In this document: positions 8,548-18,052 of the stretch, one piece after another
How positions within the stretch are numbered: the first letter of the stretch is position 1
Layout of the letters: the number at the start of each line of letters is the position of its first letter
From: Telluria beijingensis
Lineage (GTDB): Bacteria > Pseudomonadota > Gammaproteobacteria > Burkholderiales > Burkholderiaceae_D
NCBI RefSeq assembly: GCF_030770395.1
Contig: NZ_CP132480.1
Coordinates: 3,401,792-3,465,791, forward strand
Length of the DNA: 64,000 nt
Reading direction: 5' to 3'
Translations under genes and position numbers: made by a program
Notes under the pieces: generated by a model
Seen by the model: the letters and a program-made list of their open reading frames with translations, nothing else
What the model was told of the DNA's origin: nothing
The model's database searches: none

Positions 8548-8640
8548 GTTTGGAGGAACGGATCAATGCTGAAATTGGCCGGGTATGCCGCCGGCATTGC
8601 GGTATGATCCCAAGGTTTGTGACCTGATATCGGAGTAAAG

Positions 8641-8928
8641 ATGCAGCAACCCCGCCCGCGCGTACCGTCGCCGACCATGAACTTCGTGATCGCTGCCCTG
8701 CTGGGCGTTCCCGGCATGCTGAACGTCTATGGCGGCATCACCCGCTCGAGTCCGGGTGACATCCTGTCGGGCCTGGCTGCCCTGGTGTACGCCGCACTGC
8801 TGGTGCGCGACGCCCTGCACATCAAGAAGACCGGCCTGCCGGCGATCCCGCAGGCGCGGATGCTCCTGATCGGCTTCGGCTGCCTGACGGTCTACCTGAT
8901 CGGCATGTTCATGAAGCACAGCGGATAA
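8641..8928 (+). CDS. Small membrane protein, function unknown
   Basis: 95 residues with three probable membrane helices (about 13-31, 40-56 and 72-91), a short charged loop (RDALHIKKTG) and a basic C-terminus (MKHSG). I do not recognise a family. A good GGAG-type Shine-Dalgarno (GGAGTAAAG) ends at the base before the ATG at 8641. It stands alone between the transposase relic and convergent tex. The gene is too short to be sure of function, but the ribosome-binding site and transmembrane pattern support a real protein. Confidence 0.7.
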   Translation: MQQPRPRVPSPTMNFVIAALLGVPGMLNVYGGITRSSPGDILSGLAALVYAALLVRDALHIKKTGLPAIPQARMLLIGFGCLTVYLIGMFMKHSG

Positions 8929-8941
8929 CATCGCGCGTGGC

Positions 8942-8991
8942 GGGCCGGCGGGCCGGCGGGCCGGTGGCCCGCCCCCGCCCCCGCCCCCGCC
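8942..8991. repeat. GC simple-sequence repeats between convergent genes
   Basis: Three tandem GGGCCGGC/T octamers (8942-8965) run into three CCCCCG hexamers (8972-8989). The junction folds into a perfect hairpin GCGGGCC-ggt-GGCCCGC (8956-8972). It fills the gap between the small membrane protein (stop 8928) and tex (stop 9002), so it may act as a bidirectional transcription barrier. Tandem units of this kind can change copy number by slippage. Confidence 0.8.
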
Positions 8992-9001
8992 ATCTTCCAC
9001 C

Positions 9002-11353
9002 TTATTTGCGCAGCTTGGCGAAGGCGTCGGCCATCGCATTATTGGCCGGCGGCGCCGAGCGTTCCTGGCGCTGGTGCTGGGCCACCCGCTTGGCGTCGTT
9101 GCGGTCGGCACGCTGCTCGGGCCGCGCACCGGCCTGCGGCGCGCTGTCCGACAATCGCATGGTGAGCGCGATGCGCTTGCGCTTGGGGTCCACTTCCAGC
9201 ACCTTCACCTTGACCACCTGGCCGGCCTTGACCACCGTGTGCGGGTCCTTGACGAAGGTGTTCGACAGCGCCGAGATGTGCACCAGGCCATCCTGGTGCA
9301 CGCCGATGTCGACGAACGCGCCGAAGGCGGCGACGTTAGTGACCACGCCTTCCAGGATCATGTCCGGCCGCAGGTCCGAGATCTCCTCGACCCCTTCCTT
9401 GAAGGTGGCGGTGGTGAATTCCGGACGCGGGTCGCGGCCCGGCTTTTCCAGTTCCTTCAGGATGTCGCTCACGGTCGGCACGCCGAATTTGTCGTCGGCA
9501 TACTTCGACGGATTCAGGCCCTTGAGCAGCGACGCGTCGCCGATCACGGCCTTCATGTCGCGCTTCACATCGGCCAGGATCTTCTCGACTACCGGATACG
9601 ATTCCGGGTGCACCGCCGACGCATCGAGCGGATTGGCGCCATTCACCACGCGCAGGAAACCCGCCGCCTGCTCGAAGGTCTTGTCGCCCAGACGCGGCAC
9701 TTTCTTGAGCGCCGCGCGCGAGGGGAAGGCGCCGTTGGCGTCGCGGTAGGCCACGATGCCTTGCGCGACCGTATTCGACAGGCCCGAGACCCGCGCCAGC
9801 AGCGGCGCCGAGGCGGTGTTCACGTCCACGCCCACCGCATTGACGCAATCCTCGACCACCGCGTCGAGCGAGCGCGCGAGCTGGGTCTGCGACACGTCGT
9901 GCTGGTACTGGCCGACGCCGATCGACTTCGGATCGATCTTCACCAGTTCGGCCAGCGGATCCTGCAGGCGGCGCGCGATCGAGACCGCGCCGCGCAGCGA
10001 GACATCCATGTCGGGTAGTTCGCGCGAGGCGAATTCGGACGCCGAATACACCGAGGCGCCGGCTTCGGACACCACGATCTTGGTCAGTTTCAGTTCCTGG
10101 TTTTGCTTGATCAGGTCCTGTGCCAGCTTGTCGGTCTCGCGCGAGCCGGTGCCGTTGCCGATCGAGACCAGCGACACCTTGTGTTTCGCCGCCAGCTGGC
10201 CCAGCGTGTGCAGCGCGCCATGCCAGTCGTTGCGCGGCTGGTGCGGATAGACGGTGGCGGTGTCGACCACCTTGCCGGTGGCGTCGACCACGGCCACTTT
10301 CACGCCGGTGCGCAGGCCTGGGTCGAGGCCCATGGTGGCGCGCTGGCCGGCCGGCGCCGCCAGCAGCAGGGCCTTCAGGTTGCGCGCGAAGACGCCGATC
10401 GCATCCTGTTCCGCCTTGTCGCGCAGGGCGCCCATCAACTCGGTATCCAGGTGCATGAAGCTTTTCACGCGCCAGGTCCAGCGCGCGGTGTCCTGCAGCC
10501 ATTTGTCGCTTGGCCTGCCTTGCGCCTTGATGCCGAAGCGCGCCGCGATGCGGCCTTCGCAGGGGTTCAGCGGCGCGTCCCACTTCGGTTTCTCGGGTTC
10601 GGAATCCAGGCGCAGGCTCACGTCCAGCACGCCCTCGCGGCGGCCGCGCAGCAGGGCCAGCGCGCGGTGGGACGGCACGGCGCCCAAAGGCTCGTTGTAG
10701 TCGAAGTAGTCGGCGAACTTCTCGCCCTCGTCTTCCTTGCCGGCGACGACCTTCGATTCGACCACGCCGTGGTCCTGTACGTACTCGCGCAGCGATTGCA
10801 GCAGTTCGGCGTCTTCCGCAAAACGCTCCATCAGGATCTGGCGCGCGCCGTCCAGGGCGGCCTTGGTGTCCGCCACGCCGGGATTGGCGCCACCGTCGGC
10901 GTTCGTGAAGGCTTCGCGCAGGTAGCCGTTCGCGACTTCTTCCGGATTGAGCGAGGGATCGGCCAGCAGGCTTTCCGCCAGCGGCGCCAGGCCGGCCTCG
11001 ATCGCGATTTGCGCCTTGGTGCGGCGCTTCTGCTTGTAGGGCAAATACAGGTCTTCGAGCCGGGTCTTGTCTTCGGCCAGGGCGATGGCCTGCATCAACT
11101 CGGGCGTCATCTTGTTCTGTTCCGTGATCGACACGACGATCGAGGCGCGGCGGTCTTCGAGCTCGCGCAGGTAGCGCAGGCGTTCTTCCAGCAGGCGCAG
11201 CTGGGTGTCGTCAAGGCCGCCGGTGGCCTCCTTGCGGTAGCGGGCGATGAAGGGCACGGTGGCGCCTTCGTCGAGCAGGGCGATGGCGGCGGCCACCTGG
11301 GCCGGCCTGGCGGCGAGTTCTTGGGCGAGGCGTTGTTCGATGGATGGCAGCAT
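9002..11353 (-). CDS. tex: Tex, RNA-binding transcriptional accessory protein
   Basis: 783 residues from the ATG at 11353 ([17 protein letters not shown], the usual Tex N-terminus); the frame is open a further 35 codons upstream, but that stretch does not look like Tex. Order: helical Tex_N (about 1-200, with [11 protein letters not shown]), YqgF/RNase H-like domain (about 320-450, [14 protein letters not shown]), helix-hairpin-helix region (about 480-620), and a C-terminal S1 RNA-binding domain (about 640-715, [21 protein letters not shown]). The tail is basic and Gln/Arg-rich. Tex binds nucleic acid and affects transcription and stress tolerance. Its position opposite a SNF2 helicase (divergent) is not an operon link. 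There is no Shine-Dalgarno: the bases just before the ATG are a 3x7-bp tandem repeat. Confidence 0.95.
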   Translation of the reverse strand: MLPSIEQRLAQELAARPAQVAAAIALLDEGATVPFIARYRKEATGGLDDTQLRLLEERLRYLRELEDRRASIVVSITEQNKMTPELMQAIALAEDKTRLEDLYLPYKQKRRTKAQIAIEAGLAPLAESLLADPSLNPEEVANGYLREAFTNADGGANPGVADTKAALDGARQILMERFAEDAELLQSLREYVQDHGVVESKVVAGKEDEGEKFADYFDYNEPLGAVPSHRALALLRGRREGVLDVSLRLDSEPEKPKWDAPLNPCEGRIAARFGIKAQGRPSDKWLQDTARWTWRVKSFMHLDTELMGALRDKAEQDAIGVFARNLKALLLAAPAGQRATMGLDPGLRTGVKVAVVDATGKVVDTATVYPHQPRNDWHGALHTLGQLAAKHKVSLVSIGNGTGSRETDKLAQDLIKQNQELKLTKIVVSEAGASVYSASEFASRELPDMDVSLRGAVSIARRLQDPLAELVKIDPKSIGVGQYQHDVSQTQLARSLDAVVEDCVNAVGVDVNTASAPLLARVSGLSNTVAQGIVAYRDANGAFPSRAALKKVPRLGDKTFEQAAGFLRVVNGANPLDASAVHPESYPVVEKILADVKRDMKAVIGDASLLKGLNPSKYADDKFGVPTVSDILKELEKPGRDPRPEFTTATFKEGVEEISDLRPDMILEGVVTNVAAFGAFVDIGVHQDGLVHISALSNTFVKDPHTVVKAGQVVKVKVLEVDPKRKRIALTMRLSDSAPQAGARPEQRADRNDAKRVAQHQRQERSAPPANNAMADAFAKLRK

Positions 11354-11374
11354 GGATCGTGGATCGTGGATCGT
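11354..11374. repeat. Three tandem GGATCGT heptamers abutting the tex start codon
   Basis: Three perfect copies of GGATCGT directly precede (on the gene's strand) the tex ATG and occupy the place where a Shine-Dalgarno would be. Copy-number change would alter the leader or, if translation starts further upstream, shift the frame. Confidence 0.8.
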
Positions 11375-11593
11375 TGTATCGAAGGTCAAGCGATCAATGA
11401 TACCCGGTCGTCGACGATGCGCCAGTCTTGACAGCGCCACACGAACATGAGAGAACAACCGGTTGACGTGACAGCGTGCGCTTTGCGTACCGATGAGATT
11501 TGTCCGCTACGTGCGATTCCGAACAAAACGGAAGTGTTCGTATGCGAGATAATGCCGTTTATTGCATTTTTTGATACCGAGTCAAGAGACCCA

Positions 11594-14500
11594 ATGACCA
11601 CAGTCGATTATCTTCGCGAGAAAGCCAGCGATGCACCTCCGGTCCGCGCTCCCGCACGTTCCCCGGCCCTCCCAGCGCCGGTGGTGAGCTGGCTGCAGCG
11701 GGTCGAGGCGGCGGCCCACCCCCAGCCGAAGCTGACCGACGAAGTCGTCGACCCCAAGGCCGCGCAGTACAAATTCGTCTACGTCATGGCGCCCACCAGC
11801 GGCGGCCGCCACGTGGCGCTATGCCTGTGCAAGGCGCGCCTGCGTCCGAACGGCGACGTGGCCGCGGCCAGCCCGGTCAGCGAAGTGTTCTCGCTGCTGT
11901 CGGCGCCGCCCGCCTACCTGGAAGGCGACGACGTCGACCTGGTGCGCTTCTTCATCGCCATGCGCAGCGGGTCGGCCCAGGGCACCAGCGCCACCGAGCC
12001 CAAAGGCAAAGTCGGCGCGATCCTGCTGCAGATGCTGCTCGAGCAGGGCAAGCTGCTGTGGGCGAACTCGTGGTCCGACATGGCCAGCGGCCTGGTGTAT
12101 CCGCTGCAGTGCGGCCCGACCCGCCTGGCCAGCCTGGCCTGGCGCGACGAAGGCCGCGTGGCCAAGCTCGGATGGTCGGTGGAGCCGGTCGGCGGCGCCG
12201 CTACCCATAGCGCGGCGGACCAGATCGATTACATGCTGCCGACCGACCCGCCGTGGTATATCGACAACCTGTCGTGCGGGCCGCTCGAACTCAATCGCGG
12301 CGGCATCGACATCTCGCTGGCCGAACTGCAGGCCCTGGTGGCGCAAGCCCCGGCCTTGAGCGGCACCGATAAAAAACGCGTTTCGCAGCTACTGCTGGCC
12401 CACGGCCTGCAGGCCCTGATGCCGCTGCCGCAGCCACTCACCCAGCGCCTGCGCAACGATGTCAAACCGATACCGCACCTGCTGCTCGACGCCGTGCAGC
12501 TCGCCGACGGTAACGTCACGCGCTGGCAGGACTTCGCCGTGCTGGCCTACGACTACGACGGCCAGCGCGTCTCGTTCGACCCGTCGCAGCGCGTGGTGCG
12601 CCAGATCGGCGACCTGACCGAGATCATCGAGCGCGATCCCAAGGCCGAGAGCGACGCCCTCGATAAACTGGGCGAGATCGGCTTCCGTAAGCCATCCACC
12701 GCGCCGTTCAACGCCATGGCCGGCGCGCTGCAGCTCGAAAGCCAGGCACACTGGCTGCGCTTCGCCGAGAACGACGTCGACGCGCTGTCCGACGCCGGCT
12801 GGCACCTGCAGAAATCGAACAAGTACCGGTATGACGTCGTCCCGGTCGAAGACTGGTATGCCGACATAGAAGAACCGGCGGAAGCAGGCAATGCCTGGTT
12901 CGAGCTGGAGCTGGGCATCGTGGTGGCGAAGAAGCGCGTGCCGCTGCTGCCGGTGCTGGTGCAGCTGATCCGCAGCGCGCCGCTCGAATTCGATCCGACG
13001 GTGCTGGCGGCGCATGCCGAGGCCGACCAGATGCTGGCCGTGCTGCCCGATGGCGTGCGCGTGGCGCTGCCGTGGGGCCGCCTGAAACCCATTCTCGCCA
13101 CCCTGGGCGAGCTGTACTTCAACGACAAGATCAAGGGCAAGCTGCGCCTGTCGACCCTGGACGCCGCGCGCCTCGAAGAGCTGGCGCGCGGGGTCGAACT
13201 GCGCTGGACCGGCGGCGAACGCCTGCGCGAGACCGGCCGCAAGCTGAGCCAGTTCGGCGCGGTCAAGAAGGTCGAGGCGCCTGCCGGCCTGCAGGCGACC
13301 CTGCGCGACTACCAGCTCGACGGCCTGTCGTGGATGCAGTTCCTGCGCGAGTACGACCTGGGCGGCATCCTGGCCGACGACATGGGCCTCGGCAAAACGG
13401 TGCAGACCCTGGCCCACATCCTCACCGAGAAGGAAGCCGGCCGCCTCACCAGCCCGGCCCTGGTGATCGCCCCGACCAGCCTGATGGCCAACTGGTTCGA
13501 CGAGGCCGCGCGCTTCGCGCCGAGCCTCAAGGTCCTGCTCCTGCAGGGCAAGGAGCGCATGGACCAGTTCGACCAGATCGATGGCGCCGACATCGTCCTG
13601 ACCACCTATGCGCTGCTGCCGCGCGACGAAGAAGAACTGCGCAAGCACCACTACCACCTGGTGATCCTGGACGAATCGCACTACATCAAGAACACCCGCT
13701 CCAAGGCGGCGCAGACGGCCGGCTCGCTCGACGCCAGCCACCGCCTGTGCCTGTCGGGCACCCCGCTCGAGAACCACCTGGGCGAATTGTGGTCGCAGTT
13801 CCACTTTCTGCTCCCGGGCCTCCTGGGCGACGAAAAGACCTTCAATACGCAGTTCCGCCATCCGATCGAACGGCAGGACGATCCGGTGCGCCGCACCTTG
13901 CTCAATCGCCGCATCCGTCCCTTCCTGCTGCGCCGCACGAAGGACCACGTGGCCAAGGAGCTGCCCGAGAAAACCGAGATGGTGCGCCGCATCGAGCTGT
14001 CCGGCCCGCAGCGCGACCTGTACGAGACGGTGCGCCTGGCGATGGACAAGAAGGTGCGCGACGAGATCGACCGCAAGGGCGTGGCGCGCAGCCAGATCGT
14101 CATCCTCGAGGCGCTGCTCAAGCTGCGCCAGGTATGCTGCGATCCGCGCCTGGTGAAAGCGATGCCGTCCAAGAAGAACACGGCAGCGGTATCGGCCAAG
14201 CTGACGGACCTGATGCAGATGGTCGAAGACCTGCTGGGCGAAGGCCGCAAGATACTGGTGTTCTCGCAGTTCACCAGCATGCTGGGCCTGATCGAGGAAG
14301 AACTCAACGCCCGCAACATCCCGTATGCGATCCTCACCGGCGAGACGCGCGACCGTTCGGCCCAGGTGGCGGCCTTCCAGCAGGGCGCGGTGCCGATCTT
14401 CCTGATCAGCCTGAAGGCCGGCGGCGTGGGGCTCAACCTCACCGCGGCCGACACCGTGATCCACTACGACCCGTGGTGGAACCCGGCGGCCGAGAACCAG

Positions 14501-14707
14501 GCGACCGACCGCGCCTGGCGCATCGGGCAGGACAAACCCGTGTTTGTGTATAAACTGATCGCGAAGGGCACGCTGGAAGAAAAAATCCAGCTGCTGCAGC
14601 AGAAGAAATCCGAGCTGGCGCAGTCGATCCTGTCCGAAGGCGAATCGCAGAAGATGGCGCTGACGCAGGAAGACCTGCAGGCGATCTTCGCGCCGCTGGA
14701 CGATTAA
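11594..14707 (+). CDS. SNF2-family DEAD/DEAH-type ATPase (1037 residues)
   Basis: Start taken at ATG 11594 (MTTVDYLREKA); an in-frame ATG at 11552 is possible and neither has a strong Shine-Dalgarno. The N-terminal 560 residues have no motif I can name. The C-terminal half is a complete SNF2/Rad54-like motor: the Walker A segment is ADDMGLGKTVQTL (Lys about 601), the Walker B box is DESH (Asp about 693) and SGTPLENHLGELW is motif III. The second RecA domain has LVFSQFTSMLGLIEEEL, SLKAGGVGLNLTAAD and the arginine-finger motif QATDRAWRIGQ (about 968-978). Such proteins translocate on double-stranded DNA; bacterial members remodel protein-DNA or RNA-polymerase complexes (HepA/RapA) or act in unknown systems. 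The last codons overlap the convergent LysR gene. Confidence 0.9.
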   Translation: MTTVDYLREKASDAPPVRAPARSPALPAPVVSWLQRVEAAAHPQPKLTDEVVDPKAAQYKFVYVMAPTSGGRHVALCLCKARLRPNGDVAAASPVSEVFSLLSAPPAYLEGDDVDLVRFFIAMRSGSAQGTSATEPKGKVGAILLQMLLEQGKLLWANSWSDMASGLVYPLQCGPTRLASLAWRDEGRVAKLGWSVEPVGGAATHSAADQIDYMLPTDPPWYIDNLSCGPLELNRGGIDISLAELQALVAQAPALSGTDKKRVSQLLLAHGLQALMPLPQPLTQRLRNDVKPIPHLLLDAVQLADGNVTRWQDFAVLAYDYDGQRVSFDPSQRVVRQIGDLTEIIERDPKAESDALDKLGEIGFRKPSTAPFNAMAGALQLESQAHWLRFAENDVDALSDAGWHLQKSNKYRYDVVPVEDWYADIEEPAEAGNAWFELELGIVVAKKRVPLLPVLVQLIRSAPLEFDPTVLAAHAEADQMLAVLPDGVRVALPWGRLKPILATLGELYFNDKIKGKLRLSTLDAARLEELARGVELRWTGGERLRETGRKLSQFGAVKKVEAPAGLQATLRDYQLDGLSWMQFLREYDLGGILADDMGLGKTVQTLAHILTEKEAGRLTSPALVIAPTSLMANWFDEAARFAPSLKVLLLQGKERMDQFDQIDGADIVLTTYALLPRDEEELRKHHYHLVILDESHYIKNTRSKAAQTAGSLDASHRLCLSGTPLENHLGELWSQFHFLLPGLLGDEKTFNTQFRHPIERQDDPVRRTLLNRRIRPFLLRRTKDHVAKELPEKTEMVRRIELSGPQRDLYETVRLAMDKKVRDEIDRKGVARSQIVILEALLKLRQVCCDPRLVKAMPSKKNTAAVSAKLTDLMQMVEDLLGEGRKILVFSQFTSMLGLIEEELNARNIPYAILTGETRDRSAQVAAFQQGAVPIFLISLKAGGVGLNLTAADTVIHYDPWWNPAAENQATDRAWRIGQDKPVFVYKLIAKGTLEEKIQLLQQKKSELAQSILSEGESQKMALTQEDLQAIFAPLDD

Positions 14708-15597
14708 TTCGGTCTATTTGCGCCGAGATGGGACAGCAGGCTGCGCATCGGCGCGGCCAGGCTGTCCCACTCCTTCCAGCACAGGCATAGCTGGCGCCGG
14801 GCCCATGGCTCGTCCAGCGCGATCGTGCGAAAACCATGGCGGCGCCGGTGGCGCGTGGCCACGTTCTGCGGCACGATCCCGATGCCCACGCCGTGGGCCA
14901 CCATCTCGCATAATCCCGTAAACGTCGTCATCCGCACGCGCAGCGCCAGCGCGCGTCCGGCCGCCAGTGCCTGCGTATCGATATGGTCTTGCAGGGCGCT
15001 GCCGTGGGCCAGGCCCACGAAGGCTTCGTTCAACACGTCGGCCAGGCGTACCTTTCCTGAATCCGCCAGCCTATGGCCAAGGGCCATGATCAGCACCAGG
15101 TGGTCGCGCTCGACCGGCTGCAGGTGCAGTCCTTCCGCATCGACCGCATCCGACACCACCCCCGCCTCGACCAGCCCGGCCGCGATCGCGCGCACGATGT
15201 CGGCGCTGGTGCGTTCCTTCAGTTCGACGTGCAAGCGGGGGCGTGCGGCCAGCCACGGCGCCAGCCGGCGCGGCAGGTAGTCGGCCAGCGCCGCGGTATT
15301 GGCATGCAGGTGCAGGGTGCCTACGGCGCCCTGCGCGAAGTCGCGCAATTCGCCCTTGAGCAGCGCCTGCTGGCGCAGGATCAGGCGCGCGTGGTGGGCC
15401 AGCGCCTCGCCGGCCTGGGTGGCGGCCACGCCGCGCGGACGGCGCTCGAACAGCGCCACGCCGGCTTCGAGTTCGATGCTGCGCAGCCGTTCGCTGGCCG
15501 AGGCCAGCGCCAGGTTGGCGCGCGCGGCGCCGGCCGAGATGCTGCCGGCGTCGAGGATGCACAGGAACAGCCGCAGGTCGGCCAGGTCGAGCCGCAT
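14704..15597 (-). CDS. LysR-family transcriptional regulator
   Basis: 297 residues. N-terminal winged helix-turn-helix (about 1-60: DLRLFLCILDAGSISAGAARANLALASASERLRSIE), followed by a linker helix and a periplasmic-binding-like effector domain (about 90-290). It is divergent from the TSUP permease with a 90-bp spacer, the usual arrangement in which a LysR protein controls its neighbour, so an organic acid or sulfur-containing anion is a plausible effector (inference). Its stop codon overlaps that of the convergent SNF2 gene (14704-14707). The first helix has Ser-Ala-Gly-Ala where many LysR proteins have Ser-Phe-Thr-Arg. Confidence 0.9.
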   Translation of the reverse strand: MRLDLADLRLFLCILDAGSISAGAARANLALASASERLRSIELEAGVALFERRPRGVAATQAGEALAHHARLILRQQALLKGELRDFAQGAVGTLHLHANTAALADYLPRRLAPWLAARPRLHVELKERTSADIVRAIAAGLVEAGVVSDAVDAEGLHLQPVERDHLVLIMALGHRLADSGKVRLADVLNEAFVGLAHGSALQDHIDTQALAAGRALALRVRMTTFTGLCEMVAHGVGIGIVPQNVATRHRRRHGFRTIALDEPWARRQLCLCWKEWDSLAAPMRSLLSHLGANRPN

Positions 15598-15687
15598 GGT
15601 GCGCCTTTCTCTGCCTTCGGAATAGCCGAAGGCGGCAGTGGGAAAACCGCATTGTGCCGGGGAAGGCCGGCTGGTTCAATACGCGCC

Positions 15688-16434
15688 ATGAACGAATCCT
15701 CTCATCTGCTTGCCATCCTCTTCGCAACCTTCCTGCTCGCGGGCCTGGTCAAGGGCGTCACCGGCATGGGCCTGCCCACGGTGGCCATGGGCTTGCTGGG
15801 CATCGCCATGGCGCCGGCCGCCGCCGCCGCGCTGCTGGTGCTGCCGTCCTTCGTGACCAATGTGCTGCAGACGATGGCGGGTCCGTCGATCGGGCGGCTG
15901 GTGGCGCGCCTGTGGCCGATGTTGCTGGGGACCGTGGTCGGCACGGCCGGCGGCGTGGTGCTGCTGGCGCGGGTCGATCCGCAGACGGCCAGCCTGGCGC
16001 TGGGCCTGACCCTGATCCTGTACGCCGGCTATGCGCTGGCCGCGCCGGACCTGGCGCTGCCGCGGCGCCATGAATCCTGGCTGGGACCGGTGGTGGGCGT
16101 GGCGACGGGACTGGTGACCGGCGCCACCGGTGTGTTCGTGGTGCCTGCGGTACCCTATCTGCAGGCGCTGCGGCTGGACAAGGATGAACTGGTGCAGGCG
16201 CTCGGCCTGTCGTTCACGGTGTCGACGGTGGCGCTGGCCATCGGCCTGGCGGCGCACGGCGCCTTCGCGCTCGAGCAACTGGGCCTGTCGGCGCTGGCCA
16301 TCGCGCCGGCGCTGCTGGGGATGTGGGTCGGGCAGGCGATCCGGGCGCGCATCGGCGCCAGACGCTTCAGGCAGTGCTTCCTGGCGTTCCTGGTCGGGCT
16401 GGGAATGGAGCTGGCGTCGCGCTCGCTGGCTTGA
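15688..16434 (+). CDS. TSUP family (TauE/SafE) membrane permease
   Basis: 248 residues, nearly all hydrophobic, with about eight membrane helices in two related halves. The TSUP pattern is visible in LLAGLVKGVTGMGLPTVAMGLLG (about 18-40) and again in VGVATGLVTGATGVFVVPAVPYL (about 137-159). Family members export or import sulfite, sulfoacetate, taurine-derived anions or other organosulfonates; the substrate is not readable here. The ATG at 15688 gives a normal short N-terminus (MNESSHLLAILF). Divergent from a LysR regulator that probably controls it. Confidence 0.88.
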   Translation: MNESSHLLAILFATFLLAGLVKGVTGMGLPTVAMGLLGIAMAPAAAAALLVLPSFVTNVLQTMAGPSIGRLVARLWPMLLGTVVGTAGGVVLLARVDPQTASLALGLTLILYAGYALAAPDLALPRRHESWLGPVVGVATGLVTGATGVFVVPAVPYLQALRLDKDELVQALGLSFTVSTVALAIGLAAHGAFALEQLGLSALAIAPALLGMWVGQAIRARIGARRFRQCFLAFLVGLGMELASRSLA

Positions 16435-16488
16435 GCCGAACCGGGCGCTGGCCGGAAGACACGCGGCGCAAGGCCGCGTGGAGATGGC

Positions 16489-16737
16489 TTACTTGTAGAA
16501 GGCCTCGACCTTGCCCTTGAGCTTGATGAGCATCGGCTTGCCCTTGCGATCGAGGGTCTTGCCGGCAGCGACTTTGATCCAGCCTTCGCTGAGACAATAC
16601 TCTTCGACGTCGTAGCGATCCTTGTCGTTGAAACGGATGCCGACTTCGTGCTGGAACACGTCACGGTTGTGGAATGGGCTGCTCGGATCGATCGACAGCC
16701 GGTCTGGGAGCGGGGGAAGGGTTGCAGTATCGTTCAT
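16489..16737 (-). CDS. DUF3297 family protein
   Basis: 82 residues, soluble, charged. The pattern LPDRLSIDPSSPFHNRDVF, then GIRFNDKDRYDVEEYCLSEGWIKV and a basic C-terminal half (GKTLDRKGKPMLIKLKGKVEAFYK) fits the small conserved DUF3297 proteins of proteobacteria, whose function is not known. The ATG at 16737 (MNDTATLPPLPDR) is chosen over an upstream in-frame ATG at 16791 because family proteins start close to this point. It is convergent with the TSUP gene (54-bp gap) and divergent from the histidine kinase. Confidence 0.8.
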   Translation of the reverse strand: MNDTATLPPLPDRLSIDPSSPFHNRDVFQHEVGIRFNDKDRYDVEEYCLSEGWIKVAAGKTLDRKGKPMLIKLKGKVEAFYK

Positions 16738-16933
16738 GCGCGAATTATCCCTCAACTCGCCGGGCGATGGCGCATTTCTTTGCGCGGGCATCGTGCATTT
16801 TCGCGCCGCGGAGCGGCAATCATGGCTTACCGGCGACGAGATATTTCACAAACATCTTTTGCGGCTGCGTTTTGCGGCTGTATACTTGCTGGTAAACCTG
16901 ACATCCTTGCCAGTTGGTTAAGAAAGAGCCTTG

Positions 16934-18052
16934 ATGACGTCCCGCCCCCATGCTGCCACGCCGCCCTCCGCCCCCGTCCCGGACTGTCCCGACGACGAGA
17001 CCTTGTCGGCCAGGCAGTTCCGCACGATCGCCGAACTGGGTGGCGACGTGGCCTTCGCCATCGCGCTGCCCGCGCGTCGCCTCGGCTACCTGAGCCCTGC
17101 CTTCGGCGCGCTGAGCAGCTTCGCCCCCGATGCGCTGCAGCAGGCGCTCGACAGCGACGGCGGCTCGCCGCTGGCGCCGCTCGCGGCCTGGCTGCGCGAG
17201 GCGGCCGGCGGCGAACCCGGCGCGCTCGGCCGGCGCGAGTTCGACCTGCTCGATGCCGAGGGGCGGCCGCTGGCGCTGGAAGCCCTGGCCACCGTCATGC
17301 GTGACGAGCCATCGACCCTGGTCGGCCTGCTGCGCGACCTGTCGGCGTGGCGCGCCCATCAAAGCGAGCAGAAACGCTTCGCCAGCATGCTCAACCACGA
17401 ATTCCGCACCCCGCTGGCCACCATCGACGGCGCCATCCAGCGCCTCGAGGCGACCTCGAACCACGCCGACGAACCGACCCGCACGCGCTACCGCAAGATC
17501 GGCGCCGCGGTCGACCGCCTGATCGGCATGCTCGACGAATACCTGTCGCCGGACCGCATGGCCGCGCTCGGCCGTTCGCGCCAGCCGAACACGATCACCG
17601 TGGGCGACCTGGTCGAGACCGGCGCCACCCAGATCCGCGCGGCCGGGCGCGAAGCCGTGCTGCGGCTGGACCAGCTGTCCACGAGCGACCGGAAGCAGTT
17701 GACGCTGCGCGGCGAGCCGGAGGGCTTGCGGCTGGCGCTCAAGGTCTTGATCGACAACGCGCTGGCGTTTTCGCCGCCGTCGGCCGCCGTGGTGCTGCGC
17801 GCCCGGCGCAGCGGCGGCGGGATCGAGGTGGCGGTGCTCGACGGCGGCGCCGGCGTGCCGCCGGAAGACGTGGCGCGGGTGTTCGACAAGGGCTACCGCG
17901 GCCGCAACGCCGGCGGCATGGCCGGCAGCGGCCTGGGCCTCTACATGGCGCGCTCGATCGTCGAGGTGCATGGCGGGGTGTTGAGCCTGGCGCCGGGCGA
18001 AGAAGGGGCGGGCGCCGAATTCCGACTTTGGATGCCGGCGCTGGGCCTCTAG
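16934..18052 (+). CDS. Soluble sensor histidine kinase; stop codon supplied by a MITE
   Basis: 372 residues from ATG 16934 (a TTG one codon earlier is also possible). No membrane helix or signal peptide, so it senses in the cytoplasm. The N-terminal 130 residues look PAS-like (AIALPARRLGYLSPAFGALSSF). The HisKA domain has phospho-acceptor His155 in MLNHEFRTPLATIDGA. The HATPase domain has the N box LIDNALAFSPPSA, G1 LDGGAGVP, F box VFDKGYRGRNAGG and G2 GSGLGLYMARSIVEVHGG. The protein ends at a normal place (GAEFRLWMPALGL), but the TAG stop (18050-18052) is the first three bases of the MITE at 18050-18210. Partner response regulator starts 272 bp later, separated from it by that insertion. Confidence 0.9.
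   Translation: MTSRPHAATPPSAPVPDCPDDETLSARQFRTIAELGGDVAFAIALPARRLGYLSPAFGALSSFAPDALQQALDSDGGSPLAPLAAWLREAAGGEPGALGRREFDLLDAEGRPLALEALATVMRDEPSTLVGLLRDLSAWRAHQSEQKRFASMLNHEFRTPLATIDGAIQRLEATSNHADEPTRTRYRKIGAAVDRLIGMLDEYLSPDRMAALGRSRQPNTITVGDLVETGATQIRAAGREAVLRLDQLSTSDRKQLTLRGEPEGLRLALKVLIDNALAFSPPSAAVVLRARRSGGGIEVAVLDGGAGVPPEDVARVFDKGYRGRNAGGMAGSGLGLYMARSIVEVHGGVLSLAPGEEGAGAEFRLWMPALGL

Noticed and set aside
8942..8991. CRISPR-like repeats
   Set aside because: The units are directly adjacent with no spacers and there are no cas genes; it is a simple tandem repeat.
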